Shown in pieces: positions 61,863-64,000 of a stretch of 64,000 nt of DNA. The notes beneath the pieces were generated by a model. That model had not been told where the DNA came from, made no database searches, and was given only the letters and a program-made list of their open reading frames with translations. Each line of letters opens with the position of its first letter. The stretch's first letter is position 1. The position numbers and the translations under genes were made by a program. Location: assembly GCF_009498235.1 (NCBI RefSeq), contig NZ_CP044205.1:3659389-3723388 (forward strand). The letters are read 5' to 3'. The DNA is from Candidatus Methylospira mobilis. Lineage in GTDB: Bacteria > Pseudomonadota > Gammaproteobacteria > Methylococcales > Methylococcaceae.

Positions 61863-63229
61863 ATGGCCCGAGGCAATCGCAAAATCAATCTCAAACTCAA
61901 AACCGGCCAGTCGGGTGAGCCGTTGACCATCGCTTACCCCAACGCTGCCGCTGTCGACATCGGGAGCGCTTCTCACTTTGTAGCGGTGCCGCCTGACCGG
62001 GATGATGAGCCGGTACGCGAATTTCCCAGCTTTACCTCCGACCTCAACGCCCTGGCCGATTGGCTGACGCGGTGCAGGATCGATACGGTGGCGATGGAAT
62101 CGACCGGCGTTTACTGGATTCCTTTATTCGAATTACTGGAGTCGCGCGGCTTCACCGTATTTCTGGTGAATGCGCGTCATGTCAAAAATGTAACCGGCCG
62201 CAAATCGGATGTACTGGATTGCCAATGGTTACAGCAGTTGATGAGCTACGGATTGCTCAACGGCGCTTTTCGTCCGACCGATGAAGTGTGCGTGCTGCGC
62301 GCATTGACGCGACAACGGGCCATGCTGCTGCGCAATCAGGCGCGTTGCGTACAGCACATGCAAAAAGCGATGACGCAAATGAACATCCAGCTCGCCAATG
62401 TCATTTCCGATGTGGTCGGCGAGACCGGCCAAAAAATTCTACGCGCCATCGTCGACGGCGAACGCGATGGACAGGTACTGGCAGCGATGAAAAATGCGCG
62501 CATACAGGCCAGTAGTGACGAAATAGCCAAAAGTCTGCAAGGTAACTGGCGTTCGGAACATCTGTTTTCACTCAAGCAGGCACTGGCGCAATTCGATTTT
62601 ATCGCCACCCTGGTGGCGGAGTGCGACGGGGAGATAGAGCAGCAGTTACAATGTCTGCAGAGACATGACGGCGAACCGGCAGCCGTTAAAAAAAAAGCCG
62701 TGCACGCAACGCACCACACTTTGATTTACGAACACAATTATTCAAAATGTGCGGCGTCGACCTCACCCGCATAGACGGTATTGAAGTCAGCACGGCGCTG
62801 GTGGTGGTCTCGGAAGTGGGTACCGATATGTCGCGATTCCGCTCCGACAAGCATTTTTCTTCATGGCTGGGGCTATGTCCCGGCACAAAAATCACTGGCG
62901 GCAAAGTGATGAGCGGAAAAACCAAACGCAGTGCAAATCGGGCAGCGCAAGCATTGCGGATGGCGGCAGCCGCCCTGCGCAAGAGTCAATCGGCGTTGGG
63001 GGCGTACTTTCGACGACTCTGCGCGCGAATGGATAAAGCCAGGGCCGTCACTGCTGCGGCGCACAAGCTGGCCCGATTGATCTACGCGATGTTGACCAAA
63101 GGTGAAGAGTACGTCGATCAAGGTCAGGAGTATTATGAAGAGCGCTATCGTGAACGCACCGTACGACAACTCGCGCAACGTGCCGAAAAGCTCGGTATGA
63201 AACTCGTCGCTGCAGAACAAGGCGCCTAA
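61863..63229 (+). pseudogene. IS110 transposase split by a -1 frameshift at an A9 run
   Basis: The first frame (MARGNRKINLKLKTG...) holds the DEDD domain (AAVDIGSASHFVAVP; VAMESTGVYWIPL; NARHVKNVTGRKSDVLDCQW). At nine A residues (62688-62696) the frame leaves the family pattern. Moving back one base restores it: RARNAPHFDLRTQLFKMCGV runs into the Tnp2 domain (DLTRIDGIEVSTALVVVSEV) and ends at 63229. Total length about 455 codons. Either a lost A broke the gene, or slippage on the A-run makes the full protein. GGAG lies before the ATG at 61863. Confidence 0.85.
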
Positions 63230-63290
63230 AAAGCATTTTAAAAACAAACATATTATCAATAACTTGGGATATGTTTCTTAAGAGGCATTT

Positions 63291-63728
63291 ATGCACTTTA
63301 AAACACGTCTTGCCACAGTTTTTGACAAACCGCTGATTTACAGCCTTTACCAAGAGGCAATGAAGCATCACATTGAAATAATTTGGGGCTGGGATGAATC
63401 ATGGCAACAGAATGACTTCGAAAAAAGTTTTGACTCAGCCACAAACTTTATTATTGAAACTAACGATAAATTTTCTGGTTACTTTCAATTAGAGCGTGCG
63501 GTTGGTTTTGATTATTTGCGCATGCTTATTGTCACCCCTTCATTAAGATCGCGCGGAATTGGCCGTCAGCTTCTTGTGCAAATCATCAAAGAATCCTATC
63601 AGAGCAAGAAAAAATTAAGGCTCCGCGTATTCAAGATTAATACAAAGGCATTGCGTTTTTACACCAATAACGGCTTGAGTGTTATAGAAGAAGATGAAGC
63701 GTTTTACCTCATGGAAAATATTTCATAG
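63291..63728 (+). CDS. GNAT-family N-acetyltransferase
   Basis: A 145-residue acetyltransferase. The acetyl-CoA site is VTPSLRSRGIGRQLLVQIIK (Q/RxxGxG/A motif), and the C-terminal TKALRFYTNNGLSVIEEDEA is the usual end. TTAAGAGG precedes the ATG. The gene is clearly more AT-rich than the backbone, in line with recent acquisition in an IS-rich island. The substrate is unknown. A second GNAT gene follows. Confidence 0.9.
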   Translation: MHFKTRLATVFDKPLIYSLYQEAMKHHIEIIWGWDESWQQNDFEKSFDSATNFIIETNDKFSGYFQLERAVGFDYLRMLIVTPSLRSRGIGRQLLVQIIKESYQSKKKLRLRVFKINTKALRFYTNNGLSVIEEDEAFYLMENIS

Positions 63729-63818
63729 CCAGCATGCTGTTTTTTAAAGCTTTTCGGATCAGCGCTGAGTTTTTGGCTATTCGCGGTTTCTGGTCTAATT
63801 TAACGTTAGAATTTGATT

Positions 63819-64000
63819 ATGGACGGCTCATTAAGCGTAAAAATAATTAAATCTTTTCAAGGCGCTTTATTAAGAGAACTGAGGTTATCTGCACTCAGCG
63901 ATGCTCCTTATGCTTTTGGTGCCAAGTACGATGAAGAAATACAAAAACCAATATCTGCGTATGAAGCCGATGCCAATCGCCATGCTCAATCGGAAAACTC
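63819..64000 (+). CDS. GNAT-family acetyltransferase, N-terminal part (cut by window edge)
   Basis: Sixty codons from ATG at 63819: MDGSLSVKIIKSFQG, then LLRELRLSALSDAPYAFGAK, the common N-terminal strand and helix of GNAT proteins. The frame is open at the window end. It is AT-rich like the gene before it. The family call rests on the N-terminal pattern only. Confidence 0.6.
   Translation, partial: MDGSLSVKIIKSFQGALLRELRLSALSDAPYAFGAKYDEEIQKPISAYEADANRHAQSEN

Larger units (their letters stand above)
61680..63235 (+). mobile_element. IS110-superfamily element (limits approximate)
   Basis: A second DEDD-type element, unrelated in sequence to the neighbour. The non-coding part lies upstream of the gene, as in the IS110 group. 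No terminal inverted repeats are seen, which is normal for that group, so the limits are set by neighbouring features. Confidence 0.6.

Noticed and set aside
1-64000. CRISPR arrays, tRNA and rRNA genes
   Set aside because: No regularly spaced repeats and no cloverleaf or rRNA-like sequences were seen on either strand by eye; a tRNA or covariance-model scan would settle it.

Overview
The window looks like a chromosomal segment of a gammaproteobacterial methylotroph, most likely a type I methanotroph of the Methylococcales (inference). The reasons are a lanthanide-type methanol dehydrogenase (xoxF), the gammaproteobacterial order ftsY-ftsE-ftsX-rpoH, a SURF1/CtaA oxidase-assembly block, and a moderately GC-rich backbone heavily loaded with mobile DNA. 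No rRNA, tRNA or CRISPR array was found.

Layout. 1-11660 is mostly ordinary backbone: the 3' part of mfd, an FkbM methyltransferase / alcohol dehydrogenase / Old Yellow Enzyme operon, a SulP transporter, an exported thiol-hydrolase-like protein with a DUF2272 lipoprotein, and a Ser/Thr-rich FlxA-like protein next to a TPR glycosyltransferase. 11700-14330 is a scrap yard: a decaying hicAB pair, a gutted group II intron, a REP-associated transposase stub and an IS5-family element. 14330-28150 is backbone again: Lrp and leuA, a PIN toxin pair, then the minus-strand run SURF1, Sco-like, CtaA-FtsY fusion, ftsE, ftsX, rpoH. A CIRCE operator lies directly before rpoH. After it come a YidB-like protein, a diguanylate cyclase and an arginase-fold enzyme.

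28570-38050 is a signalling region (HD-GYP response regulator, giant hybrid kinase, PAS-GGDEF protein) broken by a TniA/TniB-type transposon with perfect 238-bp inverted ends. The insertion left no target duplication and truncated both neighbours. 38200-48610 carries DUF58/DUF4381, a DUF4424 protein, xoxF with a DUF4242 protein and a LysR regulator, and a Cpx-like envelope-stress operon (two Spy-like proteins, response regulator, kinase). The Cpx segment lies between 20-bp direct repeats and holds a relic of a second xoxF. A 188-bp MITE-like element ends the region.

48610-57250 has a VOC protein, a broken TumE/TumA toxin pair, a RoxA-like dihaem cytochrome, an EmrB / outer-membrane factor / EmrA efflux operon and pyrF. 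57250-64000 is an accessory island: a resolvase remnant, an intact hicAB, an HNH endonuclease, a second resolvase, two IS110-superfamily elements (one with an amber stop, one with a slippery A9 frameshift) and AT-rich acetyltransferase genes.

The most unusual items are the in-frame CtaA (haem A synthase)-FtsY (SRP receptor) fusion and the CIRCE box covering the apparent rpoH promoter.
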